From Epiperipatus broadwayi (taxonomy: Eukaryota; Onychophora; Udeonychophora; Euonychophora; Peripatidae), in assembly GCA_028023455.1 (NCBI GenBank), contig JAQFVV010012404.1, positions 14,621,000 to 14,684,999 on the forward strand: a DNA stretch of 64,000 nucleotides, read 5' to 3'. Shown here in pieces: positions 23,346 through 36,082 of this stretch. The notes beneath the pieces were generated by a model. The model saw nothing but the letters and a program-made list of their open reading frames with translations, did not search any database and was not told the origin of the DNA. Numbering within the stretch: the first letter of the stretch is position 1; every line of letters starts with the position of its first letter. A program made the translations under genes and the position numbers.

Positions 23346-23883
23346 ACTTCTTATTAACTTTCCAGCAGTAAACCCATTCAATTATTTTTTAAAAATAGAA
23401 TAATTAAAAACATTTATCATTTTTTAAATGTAAAAATACAAGTTTTTGTATTATTGATATTCAGTATTACATTAAAAGAAATGAATAGTTTTGGTGTTAA
23501 ATACTAATTAGTGTAACTCAAGAAGGCTATTTGCTTAAATTAAAGTAAATTATCTATGGATGAATTTTAGGAGTGGCAAAAAAATTATATAGTTGTTGGA
23601 GAAGTCATGTAATTTTCATGCATCCATACTACATTGAGTTCAATAATTTAAAATTATTATTTTTTTTACTTTGCTCAATTATGAAATGATCCAGAATTCA
23701 TAATTACGTTTTTCAAATTGTTACTCTGTCAGTTACTGATTTGCATAGAACACAAATACAGACACTAGAATTAATCACTATAACCTATAAAACTCACTTT
23801 TAAAATATTTTTCTACTTATCTAATTACAATTATTTAAAAGATGTCATCTAAAAATGTTCAAAAATCCATTTCATTGTCATAG
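23346..23883. other. AT-rich interval, nothing recognised
   Basis: No coding similarity, inverted repeats or TSD-flanked structure seen. Confidence 0.4.
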
Positions 23884-23901
23884 AAAATGGAGATATTAAA
23901 T

Positions 23902-23967
23902 CAAGGGTTGGTGGTCTAGCTAGCAGCTGACCTGGGTTTGGATCAATGCATTTGACATATGAAAAAA
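23902..23967 (+). mobile_element. Truncated tRNA-derived SINE with perfect 18-bp TSD
   Basis: AAAATGGAGATATTAAAT occurs at 23884-23901 and again at 23968-23985. Between them are 66 bp reading GGTTGGTGGTCTAGCTAGCA, then CTGACCTGGGTTTGGATCAA (A-box- and B-box-like), ending in a run of A. The long perfect duplication plus A-tail is the signature of LINE-mobilised insertion. The body is short enough to be little more than the tRNA-like head. Confidence 0.85.
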
Positions 23968-23985
23968 AAAATGGAGATATTAAAT

Positions 23986-25110
23986 TCTTTCTGCTTTAAA
24001 ATATATATAAAAAAACTAATAATACCCATTGTAAAAGTGATATATTTAAAATATTAAAACCATAGTTGATGTTTCTACTCACAGTGGTATTTTTATGGAT
24101 TTTTTTTTTAAAATGCTGTTTTACATAAAATACAAATTAACTTGTTTCATTGTAATCGTGTTTGATTTAATGCCAGGATAGTATGATGAATTTTGGAATT
24201 GAAGTTTTGTCACTTCCAGTGCTCAAACTTTCTATGAACCCCCCTGAGCAATGAACCATCCAGTTGTTTATTTTTCTTATTTTCTGAAATGCCTTTTGTA
24301 TTTTTTTTTTTTACTTTTTGAAATATTTGAATCACATTTGCAATAAAGAGACAACTAAAACTGATAATTTTTATTGAAATTAAAACTTTGCAATTGTAAA
24401 AGCATTATATATCAAACTTTAAATAATTTATTTACATATATTTGTTTTAAGTCAATAAACAGCTTGCAATGAGTGGCAATATGCATAGTGAGTTTTGTCT
24501 GTTATATTTGTTTTAATGTCTTTTTTTTTTATTGCTTGCAAGTCTAAGTAGCTATTAATCTATGAGCACATATGCAAACATTATTTAGTTGGTCTATTTT
24601 TCGATCATTTGTCCATCTCTACCCCCCAACCCCAATATAATTTGTATAATATGGACATGTGCTTTATTTTATACAAAATCTTTTAAAAAGTTATTTATAT
24701 TCCAATTTATATTTGCAGTTTATTTATTCATGACAAATTTATCAAAGAAGAGTAAATCATAGATTTGGTGGGTTAATTAATATCCTTTATTGTTTTTCAC
24801 TTACTATTTTTTTTTTTTTACTGTCAATTAACCACAACTTTACGCATATAATTGAAAAAATTCTTACTTCTAGATCATTTTTTATGTGTTCGTTAATTAA
24901 ATGTTTTTATCCTTTTTTTTAAAAGTTGTTTTATATTGAATTTTATTAATGTATTGTAAATAATTAATAATCATGTCAATTAATAATGAGACAAAATAAG
25001 TTGTTGGATTGAAGACTTTTTTTACATATTTTATCAATAAAATATTAATTTTTAATAAAATTAATTATTTTGTATTCTAAAACAAGCAAAACTCACTATA
25101 CTCAAGCATA
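23986..25110. other. AT-rich interval, nothing recognised
   Basis: Several poly-T tracts (for example 24302-24312, 24810-24820). No gene or element signature. Confidence 0.4.
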
Positions 25111-25161
25111 AGAGGTGGTGGTCATAAAAAAAAAAAAAAAAAAAAAAGAGGTGGTGGTCAT
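25111..25161 (+). mobile_element. Bare poly(A) flanked by a 15-bp direct repeat
   Basis: AGAGGTGGTGGTCAT at 25111-25125 is repeated exactly at 25147-25161, with about 21 A between. Best read as a retroposition event in which only the poly(A) tail was copied: target duplication and tail remain, but no body. A slippage-driven duplication is the alternative. Confidence 0.7.
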
Positions 25162-27173
25162 GTGATGTTTATTTTGTATTCTGTTAAGATATTTTCATTT
25201 TCTTTCATCTTTATTATTTATTTATTTTTAATTTTGGTTTGAATGATTTTTAAACTAAAAAGAGGGAAATAATATATACATAATAAATCTTCTTATTTAT
25301 GAACACAATATTTTCGAACTTCTTTCTTTGGTAATCCATTTTCAGGTTCATTAAATGACCCTAATTTAGTTTTAAATCGGGTGTTATTTTTGCCATTTTT
25401 TTATTTTCTAACAATCTGCTATTTATTAAAGCAATTAATATTATTTAAATAAATAGGGGGTGAGCAGGAGCATAATATAAATGATTTTTAAAATTAAAAT
25501 GAAGATGGTACTATAAATAAATTAATATACTGTTTCAATTTATGCGAATGTTTAGTTTTTCATATGTCTTTTTCAGTTTATCAACTTTTAGTTACTAGAA
25601 TTATTATCAAACTATTCTTATTATATATGATTTATTGTTAATGTTTTTCTATCTATGGTAACCACAAAAGGGGGGAGGGTCTTTTAATTTATCAAAGAGA
25701 AAACAAAGTAAAAATGAAAACTAAATAGAAATAAATTTTATATGTTTTATGTGTTAGAAAAAAATAAATAAATGTATTTTACTAATGTTTACATCTGAGA
25801 TTTGGACATAATAGAATACCGAGACTTCAAATAAATTGTGAAGTAAGAAGAGAAGTGTATATTGGGTTTAATAAGGAGATATTGTAAGGAAAATACTGGT
25901 ATCACTGACAAGAGAATGAAATTGAGATGGATTGGAATTTCCAAAATATTGGCATAAATCATATATCAAAAGGTTGGATGAGATATGAAAAATTGTGAAA
26001 GTGATGTGGCGAAGGATAAGTATCGATAGAAAAACATGGATTGCACTTGGAAAGATCTTCATTTGCAACAGTTAGAAAAGATTGAAAATAGTGTGTGTAT
26101 ATATATATTGTATATTTAAATAAGAGATTTTTATTTATTTTAATTTTAATGAGAATCTTAGAATCATCAGCAGTAACATTTGCACTTGATTCTTTAAAAA
26201 AAGATTATTTTCAAAAGTTAACCAATCAAATTTTCAAGTTTTCAATAGTATCATTCACAGATGTTCTTGCTGCTATAAGAAATGATACTTTTGGTAAATT
26301 AATTTTATCTGTTTATGGCTTTTAAGCATTCATTTGTATATGTCATACAAAGGAAATAATTAGCTTCTTTTTAATTATATGAGATTTATGAAATGTAATA
26401 AATTTAAGAATTAAAACGTTTCTTATATTAAGACTCTGATACTTTTTCTATGTCAGAATATATATGTGTGTAAGTAGAAATGAGAATTCATTGGTATAAA
26501 TTTTCATGCTTATATATTTTTATGCTAATTTGAATTTTAAAGAGACAGTTTTTTATTGTTTATAAAACTGTGCTTAGATCAGCATAATATTAATCAGAAG
26601 GGAATTACACTCTATACACATGCGCTGTAATGTTGTTTTAATATCTCAAGAATGTTTTGTTGAGCATAACACATGAATACTGGCTAGTAAATTAAATAGA
26701 GAGTTAAATCATTATAGAAAAATAATGTTTCATACACATTTTTTTTTTCTGACAACATATTTAGATTCAATAAATGGCATATTCTCAATGTTTTTTTTAT
26801 GTTTTCATTGGGCTGTCACATCCATAGATATTTACTGTTTTCTTATTTTTTCTTATAAACTTTATTGAATCATAGTTTTGAATTATAAATGCACTTGTAA
26901 AATATAAATATTCTATATTATAATTTAAAATAATTGTTGAGAAACTTGATACAAATACTAAGGCAGTGATAATCTTCAATTGATGATGATCAAGAATTTA
27001 TTGTTTCAGTTGTACATTTTGCTAAGAGATTTTTATTTTATATTATGTATTCATTAACTAATTGAAAGGATACTGACTATATACAATTGTAAATGTCAAT
27101 GCATTATAAATATAATAATTAAAACAAGTTATAAATTTCGTAACTTGCTTTTAAGGCTGCATTTTATGATTAT
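25162..27173. other. AT-rich interval, nothing recognised
   Basis: Open frames at 25868-26068, 26095-26325 and 26797-26979 are AT-rich with no motif I can name. No inverted repeats were seen. Confidence 0.4.
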
Positions 27174-27175
27174 TA

Positions 27176-27408
27176 GATGGGGCTTATCAACAGCTCTAAA
27201 CAAGCTTTGTTTTTATAAGTGCCAAAAGAGATAGAATTTAAAATCTCTATTGTTATCCATACCTCCAGATCAGCTGGTTTCGAGCTTGTGGCTCACCTCA
27301 GTGGAGGGCTGGGAGTCTAGAAATTAGTTGAGAAATTAGATTTTGAATTCTATCTCTTTTGGCACTTATAAAAACAAAGCTTGTTTAGAGCTGTTGGTAA
27401 GCTTCATC
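27176..27408. mobile_element. MITE with ~68-bp terminal inverted repeats and TA duplication
   Basis: Left end GATGGGGCTTATCAACAGCT and right end (complemented) GATGAAGCTTACCAACAGCT are inverted copies. The match continues through GCTTTGTTTTTATAAGTGCC and AAAAGAGATAGAATT for about 68 bp. TA lies on both sides (27174-27175, 27409-27410), as for Tc1/mariner-type MITEs. A unique 95-bp centre separates the arms. A fragment of the same arm (CAAGCTTGTTTAGAGCTATT) recurs alone near 28609. Confidence 0.85.
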
Positions 27409-27410
27409 TA

Positions 27411-29190
27411 GTGATCATATATATAATCATTATTTCTTTTCATAATTTTGTTTTTTGAAGCATAATGGTTAATATATCCACTTACTATGACTATGAACTG
27501 GTGGTGAATATATTTGAAATTTGGCCATTTTATTGAGACTCTAAGAAAGTTTAGGATTTTTATCATGCAAATAGAAATTGACAGCACAGTGATCTTTCTA
27601 GTTATTCCTTGATAAATGGGTACTTAGTTTTGTTTTTAGCTAGAGAGCAAACAAAAATATATACATAATTCTCACTACTTAGCATTTGAGTAATCTAGTG
27701 AATATCATCTTTACATTTTTTTGTAGAGGAGTTTGATCTGTAATAGGTTATTTAAAATTGTATTATCTTTTACCTACATAATATTTTAATTTTATTAAAA
27801 ACATGTAGACATATAGCATTTTTTAATTTGGTGCTTTCTTTACAATAATGTGATTATTTTTCACTTCTAATATTTTTAAACACATATTAAAATTTTTAAT
27901 TTATGAGAACTAATGATATTTTGAAGTTTAAGAATTAATATATAGTAAAATTTATAGAATGAACTTATAGGGGTGCTGAAAATAATGTTGTAAAATTATT
28001 ATCTACTCAAAATTGTAACACAAATTAATAAGAAACATGACATGAAGCAGTATCATGACATAGAAACATTAACTTCAAAAATATCAAAAAGCGAATAGAA
28101 CTCTTTCTCAATTTTATTCTAAATGTAAAAAAAAAGTAAATTCAGTTGTTTACCTAGAAATATGTTAACATTAAAATAGTTTTTAAATATTTATAACCAA
28201 TAAAGGCCCCAATAAGTCCCTACCTTCCTGTAAATGAATTGTGCTTATACCTGTCAAATAGATAGAATTTTAGTGGTTTTTATTTTACTCGCTAACTAAA
28301 ATAATAAATAGACATTTATTTGCCAATCACTATTAAAATGTAACTTCAAGAATAAATGTCTAATTGATTAACTGAAAAAAAAAAAAATCTATAGCTATTT
28401 GGAACCTGAAATTTTTTTTCCAAGTTTTATCCTATCTGAATATAAGCATTGCAAGTAGATGTTCTAGGCATTACATTATGAGACTTTTTTTGAAGACTGC
28501 ATAGCTTCTTAAATAATTTTTAGCTTATATTATTCTGATTATTTGTATGTTTTACTTGCAAATAGTTTCAATTACATCATTTATATACTTTTATATAGTA
28601 AGGAAATCAAGCTTGTTTAGAGCTATTACCACACTCATTATATTATATATACAGGTATATAGTTTTAAATGATTTATATTTTAATGAATTTTAAGTATTT
28701 TAAAATGAAATTAATAAAAAAATGAAAAACTTTATTGATAGTGATCATATTCATAAGGTAAGTATGTAAGTTCTTCTTAATAGTATTATATTTGTATTGT
28801 TTAAGTAATTCTATTTGCCATAGTTAAAATTTATCCTTGATTATTTTTTTATATTACTTTATATTTTCAAATGTACTTCTTACAGATCTTTTTATACAGA
28901 TATCCCATAAATGAACTAACATAAACCAGGATTTTTTTCATTCTTTTCTGCTCTTGAAACAATGATATAAACATAGACTAATATTATTAATACTTATTAC
29001 AAAAATTACTTAATTAAATCTGTCAATATTAGTAATGTAAATACAATCTTGAGTGCTTTAAAATAAACAAAATTAAATTTATTTTACTACTAGATTACTT
29101 TATTACAAAAGTATTATTTTCATCAGTTTTGGTTTGATATTGGTAATGGGTGAAATCACAAACATTTTGAGAATATCTATTTAATTATTA
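27411..29190. other. AT-rich interval with one MITE-arm fragment
   Basis: Apart from the arm fragment near 28609-28631 that matches the 27176-27408 MITE, no feature was recognised. Confidence 0.4.
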
Positions 29191-29590
29191 AAAACTGTCT
29201 GTTGGACTACATAGATGATCTATGTATGCTCACTAACAATTCTGAGAGCATAATTTTCAGATTAATTATCTACTTGATCAGATATGACAAACTGGTTTTA
29301 AAATAAATACCAATAAAAATGATGAATATTAATGACAGTACTGCCATACATTTTTAAATTAATGATCAGGTTAATGAGGAGGTAAATAAGTTTTATACCA
29401 GGACATTTTTATTTTTCAATATATCATGCAGGAAAACTGATTGGAGAAAAAATAACTAAGATTATAGATCTGATAATTAATTTACACCTGATATGAAATT
29501 ATAAAGAACTAAAAACTAAAATAAAATAATGTTAGGAAACATATTCTACAAGAATGCTAAACTATAAAGAAAATAATCTGAAAGTTTGTG
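29191..29590 (+). pseudogene. Fragment of RTE/Nimbus-type LINE reverse transcriptase
   Basis: In shifting frames: LDYIDDLCMLTNNSES (RT motif C, YIDD) at about 29210, GFKINTNKN (the GLKIN motif after it) at about 29295, VNEEVNKF near 29370, and a diverged RI.KA-type tail further on. The order matches RTE-type LINEs of invertebrates. It is only a few hundred bases long and full of stops. Confidence 0.55.
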
Positions 29591-29639
29591 GTAATGGCAT
29601 TTTTGTAGAAATTATATTATATCTAATATTAATTGTCAA

Positions 29640-29845
29640 ATTTCTTTAAAAAAATTCAAATTTTATTTAAACTTTTTAAATATATTTGACTGTTAGTAAT
29701 ATCACATAGGTTAGTATATAACGCAATGTTTCAAGAGGGATTATTCTATTCTCTTCTTCAAATGTTCCTGGCCTTCACCAAAGACATCAGTTAGTAGAAA
29801 ATTTTATATACTTATTTATGAGATCCCTTTTAATTTCTCCAATTA
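29640..29845 (-). mobile_element. Penelope-type 3' tail without the tRNA-like insert
   Basis: The - strand reads GGAGAAATTAAAAGGGATCT, then CTGATGTCTTTGGTGAAGGC, and ends in TTACTAACAGTCAAATATAT. This aligns with the ends of the Penelope pair at 35570-35850 and 32890-33190, but the ~80-bp tRNA-like segment in both those copies is absent here. Upstream (29850-30110) the sequence is unrelated to the Penelope RT. Confidence 0.6.
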
Positions 29846-32218
29846 TTCCTGAGGGCAAGCTTAATGTGTCATAGTATTTTGAGTGTGTGGACTCTGAGAG
29901 AAATGTCATATTAATTGTAAAGAAATCATTATACAAAATCCACTCATTTGGAGCCATGTGAATGCATTCTGAAGAATAGAAAGTATTGTGAAGGAAACTC
30001 TGGATTGGATAAGACTTAGATACTTGATGTAGCAGAGACACTGAAAAAATTTGAACAAATATAGATTAAAATCATCAGAAAATTGGAACATTATAGATGA
30101 GATTAAACAAATAATAAAGGAGAAAGTTTTGTTTAAAGAAAATTTGTTCAGTTCTATGCTTTATTTAAGGAATTAAAGGCAATGGCTAACTAATCAGTTT
30201 TAGTTATCTCTCATTCTGTAACTACCTATTTAAATTGACTAATTTAGTTTTTATACCATAAGTAAAAACATTCTCTAAAATTACATTTAAATTGTACATA
30301 CAGAAGCCTTTAATAAATGAGGTCGAGTTGAACATAATTTTACAAGGTTTGTTTTTCTTATATTATTATCAACCATTACCAATCATAACACTCTCTAGAT
30401 ATTATGAAGACATCCATTTATGAATATTTATAATTTTTACATTTATATAAAATATTTATGTATAGTTGTCAACTTATGTATATTTCTGATTAGACAAAAG
30501 AAGAGTCGTGATTTTTTTCACGCTCTAAAACAGCTCTACTAACTAAACATAAATAAAATTCAAATTTACAATTATAATTTATCTAATTATTATGCATCTA
30601 AATTCACAATCAATCTTTTATGCTCTTATACTAATACAAGTTGATCATACTCACTTAAAGCAGTCATTTTAAACACTAAGAAATCAAAACAGTATTTTCT
30701 GATTATCATGGTATTTTAACGTCTCCTAATTGTCTTACATTAAATTTTTATTGTCTTTGTAGCTAATAAAAGATTACGAACATATTTTATATTAATTCTA
30801 ATTATGCATATTAATTAACATTATTCTCATATGTGTTTTGATTAGAATTGGAAACTTTTTTATGAAAGCAGTATTTTGTTTTTATTCTGAAATAAAAATT
30901 AGAAATTTTCTTACTTAAAGCAGATTAAGATAAAAGAAACTGTCTTGCTAAAAAAAGTGACTTTTAAATATTATAAATATTGTAATAAATAAAAATATGC
31001 AATGAGATTATCTCTTTTAGGAACTGCTTTTGAAAATTATGTAATACATTTGCTTATTTAAAGTGATCATTTAATAAAAATTAATTAGCAACCAAATCTA
31101 AACAGTTTTAAAGAATTAAAAAAGTATTGCTTTTTTTCGATATTTGTAAAGTATTCTGGACAATTTTGCATTAACTTATGCTTAATAATGCCATTTTTAT
31201 AGATGAAAAAACAATTATAATTAATATATGCATTCATATGACCCTTTTAAAATAGGACATCTCATAAATAATTTATACTGAAGCATTTCTTGCTCCATTT
31301 TTAAATTACTTTAGCCACTTCATGATTTTTTTTCAATGTTAGAAAATATTTTGCTTTTTTTCACTGATTTGTTAATTATGATTAAAAAATATGAAGTAGC
31401 ATTTATTCAAAGTCATGTAAATTGAAACTTTTGCATTAGATTTTAATTTAAAAGTTGTATAAGGAATCATTTGATTGAATATTCTATACCTTCCTAGACG
31501 TTTCGATTAAAAATGATTTAGATTAAATTAACATCGGAAAATGTTTCTTTTTATATGTAAATGTAGACTAAATTAATGTATTAAAAGCAAAAAACATTAT
31601 GATAGAAAATTTAAAAGCATTTTACATTATACAGATAATTTAGTAACTGACATCTAAGAAAGATAATAAGGTTGAGCAAATAAAAATTACGTTTTTTTTT
31701 TTTTTTTTTAAAAATTGTCATAAAAAAAAAACTCATTATGCTTTTGGAAGGAATTTAATTTCTTGTTCCCCTCCTCTCTCCATTATTATTAATAAAATCG
31801 ATGTCGACTTTTAGTAATTATGAGAATAGCATTTCTCTAGAATGACTTTACTATCTTTATGATTTTTTTCACAGCTTGAAAGCATTTTTATTATTTCTGA
31901 TAATTTATAGTTAAGAGAATTTGAAGCCTTGTACCAATAGTATTCATTTCTAATATTTTACTAACATAGTATAATATTGTGTGTGTATGTGGTCTTTTAT
32001 CATATATCATGCTAGTGTAAGTTTAACAGTATATTTTTACAAAATTTCTGTCTCTCACACATGCACATACCTACATATATGTATATAGTAGTTGAAAAGG
32101 ATTCCCTTGAAATCAGTTCATTGAGTCTTGTCAAAATTTACAATTCAGAAATTGGCTACTATATATATAATCCAATATTTTATTTCATTAGAAGACATTT
32201 TAAAACTTTGATTTAGTA
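29846..32218. other. AT-rich interval, nothing recognised
   Basis: Two overlapping - strand frames (29787-30041, 29906-30091) have no motif I recognise. The rest is AT-rich sequence with a poly-T tract at about 31692. Confidence 0.4.
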
Positions 32219-32370
32219 ATAATAATAACAATTCCACAGTTAATCTTAGTTCTGTCACCATGTTTATTCCAAGAGCTCCTGTTTCAAATCCTAAGAATTT
32301 CCATAATATTAGTTTTTTTAAAGATAAATTTCAAGTCATCACAAAGACTGAACTTGATCTAATTAGATAA
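32219..32370 (+). repeat. Dispersed repeat with (AAT)n start, copy 1
   Basis: Begins TAATAATAATAACAA, then AATCTTAGTTCTGTCACCAT, TTATTCCAAGAGCTCCTGTT and TTTAAAGATAAATTTCAAGT. The same series, diverged, follows the trinucleotide tract at 48765-48895. It ends where the hAT element begins. Confidence 0.6.
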
Positions 32371-32889
32371 CACTAGTTCAGAGGTGGGCAACAGCCACCC
32401 ACATGCCACATACAGCCCATGATGATGTTGAATCGGCCTGTGCTGTAAATGCCTAAATATAGAAAATCAATACCAAACATTCATTCCCTGTAAAATGCAA
32501 TTTTCAGATCTATCACTCACATGTTCATGTAATGTTAACTTTATTCTAATGGTATGAAAAATAGAAAATACTAATTATAAAAATTAAAAGTTTATCATAA
32601 CTTGTCTACATTTAATCATAACTTCTAAAATACTAATTTTATAGTACAAAATATAAAAGCATGGGAGGAATCACATCTCAAATAACTTATTTGGACTATT
32701 TCCATCATCTGATATGAATATTGAATATCTTTAGAAAAAATTAACTTTATTTAAACTAAACTTCAGTTAAAAGTAGGCTATGATTATGGAGACACAAGGT
32801 CTCTGAAAGTGCTAAGCCATATAACTTGTAATAAGATTGAGACAAGCTTCACTTTTTTTGCGTAAAGCGCAATCTAAACTATTTACTAA

Positions 32890-34312
32890 TCAAAGGTGAA
32901 GTAAAAAACTAGTATTTTATTTTAAATATTCCAAATACATTCAACTGTTAATAATAGCACATCATACAGGTTACTATATGCATAATGTTTTGAGAGATAT
33001 TTTTCTCCCCTCTTCAGATGTTTCTGGCTTGAGCAGTGATAGTACTAGCATGGGAATCAAACTTGGATCTTATATTCTTGAGTATTGAATTTTAAGATAA
33101 CACTAACCAACTGCACCATCCTGCCAAAAGCAACAGTCAATAGAAATTTCATATACTTATCTATGAGGTTCATGATTAATAGTTTCTATACATGATATAC
33201 AATCACACTAGGTTGGCATATGAGATTGTTTGCCATTATAATGTGAGCAGCTTCTTTAAATTTTCTTCTTTGTACCTTTTCTTCTTGCAAGTGTTTTTCA
33301 GTGGGATGACTGGTTTCATCAATATATGTTTTTTCCACATTCACATGGTATTTCATAGATGCAGTTTTTTCTTTTCAGCATTTCAAGTTTAGGCTTTGTA
33401 GATGTTAGAATTCCTTGTAATGTGGTATGATTCTAGAAGGCTGTTCTTATGTTATACTGATTGCAGATTTTCCTTAATTTGTCTGCTATTTTTGGTATGC
33501 ATAGGTCTGCTACAGTACCAACAATTGTTTTTCTTTTGATAGTTTTTTTGTTGTTGTATATTTAAGGTTTTCTTAATAACAGTTGATATATAACCATTTT
33601 TTATAAGAATTTTTTTTTATACATTGATCTTTCCCCCTCAAACTGCTGGTTTCTGAACAAACTTCTTTTGCTCTTTTCTATAGTGATAGTATAACCACAT
33701 GTTTTGTGTTTCTGGTGTGTGATTGGGTGTATAGGCTAAGTATTTTCCTGTATGGTGTAGTTTTTCGATAAACTGTAGTTTTGATTTTGCCATGAGGGAG
33801 TCTTGTCACAAGAACTTCTAAGAATGCCAATTTTTATTCTTGTTCTGATTCTATTGTAAATTTAATTGAAGGGGATATATTGTTAATGTGTTTCCAGAAA
33901 GTTTGTAATAGTTCTTCACCATGTGGCCATACAACAAGTATATCATTTATATAGTGAAGCCAAACTTTAGGTGGATATGGAGTAGTTTTTATAGCTGTGG
34001 TTTCAAGTTTTTCCATATAAATATTGCTAATCAGTGGTGACAATGGTGAGCCCATAGCCATTCATTGATTTTATTGGAAGAATTCTGTATTAAATTGAAA
34101 GTAGGTTGGTTTCATATAGAATGTTGTTCTGGTATGTAAGCCATTATCACCAGTTAATCTTTTTCTTACAATAGACAATGCTTCTTTACATGGTACATTT
34201 GTGAATAAACTTTCCACATCCAAGCTTATTAGTAAGTCAGTTCTTTCAATTTTTTATATTCTTGATTAATTCTACAAAATGTCTGCAATTCCTGACAAAG
34301 GATTTTTGTTTG
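32890..34312 (-). pseudogene. Penelope-like element, left arm of inverted pair
   Basis: On the - strand: AMGSPLSPLISNIYMEKLE (RT motif B) near 34010-34060, then LHYINDILVVWPHGEELLQ with IND where the YxDD catalytic box is expected. A linker and a GIY-YIG-type CIYEIPCECGKTYIDET near 33300-33370 follow, then the tail with a tRNA-like segment. Penelope elements couple an RT to a GIY-YIG nuclease. The changed RT Asp, stops and frameshifts mark it as dead. It runs tail-outward from a centre near 34295. Confidence 0.85.
33048..33127 (-). repeat. tRNA-like (SINE) segment in left Penelope arm
   Basis: The - strand reads GGCAGGATGGTGCAGTTGGT (A-box-like) and, about 55 nt on, CCAAGTTTGATTCCCATGCT (B-box-like). 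Matches the 35630-35712 segment in inverted orientation. The middle has no credible anticodon stem, so it is not a functional tRNA. Confidence 0.65.
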
Positions 34313-35870
34313 TGTAGAATTAATCAAGAATATGAAAATTGAAAGAACTGTCTTACTAGTAAGCTTTGATGTGGAAAGTTTATTCACAAATGTACCATGT
34401 GAAGAAGCATTGTCTATTGTTAGAAAAAGATTAAATGGTGATAATGGCTTACAAACCAGAACAACTCTTCCTCTTTATAGTATACTGGTACTATTAACAT
34501 TCTCTATAAAAACAACCTATTTTCTATATAATACAGAATTCTTTCAACAAAATCAAAGAATAACTATGGGCTCACCATTGTCAGCCCTGATTAGCAATAT
34601 TTACATGGAAGAACTTGAAACCACAGCCATAAAAATTACTCCATATCCACCTAAAAGTTGTCTTTGCTATGTAGACGATACATTTATTGTATGACCACAT
34701 GATAAAGAACTATTAAAAACTTTCTGCAGACACATCAACATATTCCTTCAATTAAATTCACAATAGAGTCAGAACAGGAACAAAAATTGGCATTCTTAGA
34801 TGTTCTTGTGACAAGATTCCCTCATGGCAAAATCAAAACTACAGTTTACCAAAAATCTATACATACAGGAAAATATATAAACTATATCTCTAATCACAAT
34901 AGAAACACAAAACATGGAGTTATACTATCACTATGTAACAGAGAAAAAGAAATTTGTTCAGAAGCCAGCAATTTGGAAAAATAAAAGATCTATATAGAAT
35001 AAACTCTTATGAAAAATGGTTATCCAGAAGCTATTATTAAGAAAACTTTAAATAGACAACAAAAAGAACCATCAAAAGAAAAAAAAATTATTGGTATTGT
35101 AGTGTAACCATACATACCAAAATAGCAGACAAATTTAAGAAAAATCTGCAATCAGTATAACATCAGAACAATCTTCCAGATCCATACCACACAACAAGGA
35201 ATTCTAACATCTACAAAGCCTAAACTTGAAATGCTGAAAAGAAAAAAACAGCATCTATGAAATTCCATGTGAATGTGGAATAACATATATTGGTGAGACC
35301 ATTGGCAAGCATTTGCAAGAGCACAAACTGATGATTAGAAGAAAGAAATACAGATATGTCTAATGTAGCAGACCCTGTATGCATTAATGAACATATATGC
35401 CCAATTGGGAAAACACAAAATTATTGGATAGAGAAGAAATGGTACAAAGAAGAAAATTTAAAGAAGCTACTCCCATGGTAATGGCAAACAATCCCATAAG
35501 TCAACCTAGTGTGACTAACATAATGTATGGAAACCACTAATAAATGTTGCTCTTAAAAAAAGGAAAAGTGGAGAAATCAGGAGGAACCTCATAGATATAG
35601 TATATGAAATTTCTAGTGACTGTTGCCTTTGGTAGGATGACAGTTGGTTAGAACATTATCTTAAAATTTAATACTCAATATTCTAAGGGTTCAGGTTCGA
35701 TTCCCATGCTAGTATTGCCACTGGTCAGGCCCACAACACCGGAAGAAGAGGGGAGAAAAATACCTCTCAAAACATTGTGCATATACTAACTTGTTTGATG
35801 TGCTATTACTAACAGTTGAATGTATTTGGAATATTCAAATAAAAATAAAATAAATTTTTCTGAAGACAAT
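34313..35870 (+). pseudogene. Penelope-like element, right arm of inverted pair
   Basis: Reads outward on the + strand: SFDVESLFTNVPCEEAL (motif A, Asp present) at about 34357, TMGSPLSALISNIYMEELE (motif B) near 34563, LCYVDDTFIV (motif C, YVDD intact) near 34662, then a stop. After a frame change come AFLDVLVTRFPHGKIKTTVY at 34790 and IYEIPCECGITYIGETIGK (GIY-YIG core) near 35258. The tail carries a tRNA-like segment and ends near 35850 in an A-rich stretch. Full Penelope proteins are longer on the N-side, so this copy is 5'-truncated at the inversion centre. Internal stops make it a pseudogene. Confidence 0.87.
35630..35712 (+). repeat. tRNA-like (SINE) segment in right Penelope arm
   Basis: TTGGTAGGATGACAGTTGGT (A-box-like) followed 55 nt later by GTTCAGGTTCGATTCCCATG (good B box GGTTCGATTCC). 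Both arms of the pair carry it but the 29640-29845 tail does not. Confidence 0.7.
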
Positions 35871-36082
35871 CAATACTCATATTAGATCATGGAAACAGTC
35901 CAAACAATAAATACATCAGAGTATTATTTCCTAATTATTATTGTAGCATCAATCGAACGAAGTTTGTTTAGGTTTAATTTCTTATTGAAAAAAATAATAT
36001 TGATATATGATATTTTATAAGTAAGTGTATGTATTTTGTAATTACTACAATTTTTAATTTAATATAATTTATAGTCTATAAA

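Noticed and set aside
35630-35712. Functional tRNA gene
   Set aside because: A- and B-box-like motifs exist but there is no credible anticodon stem or acceptor pairing, and it lies within a Penelope tail.
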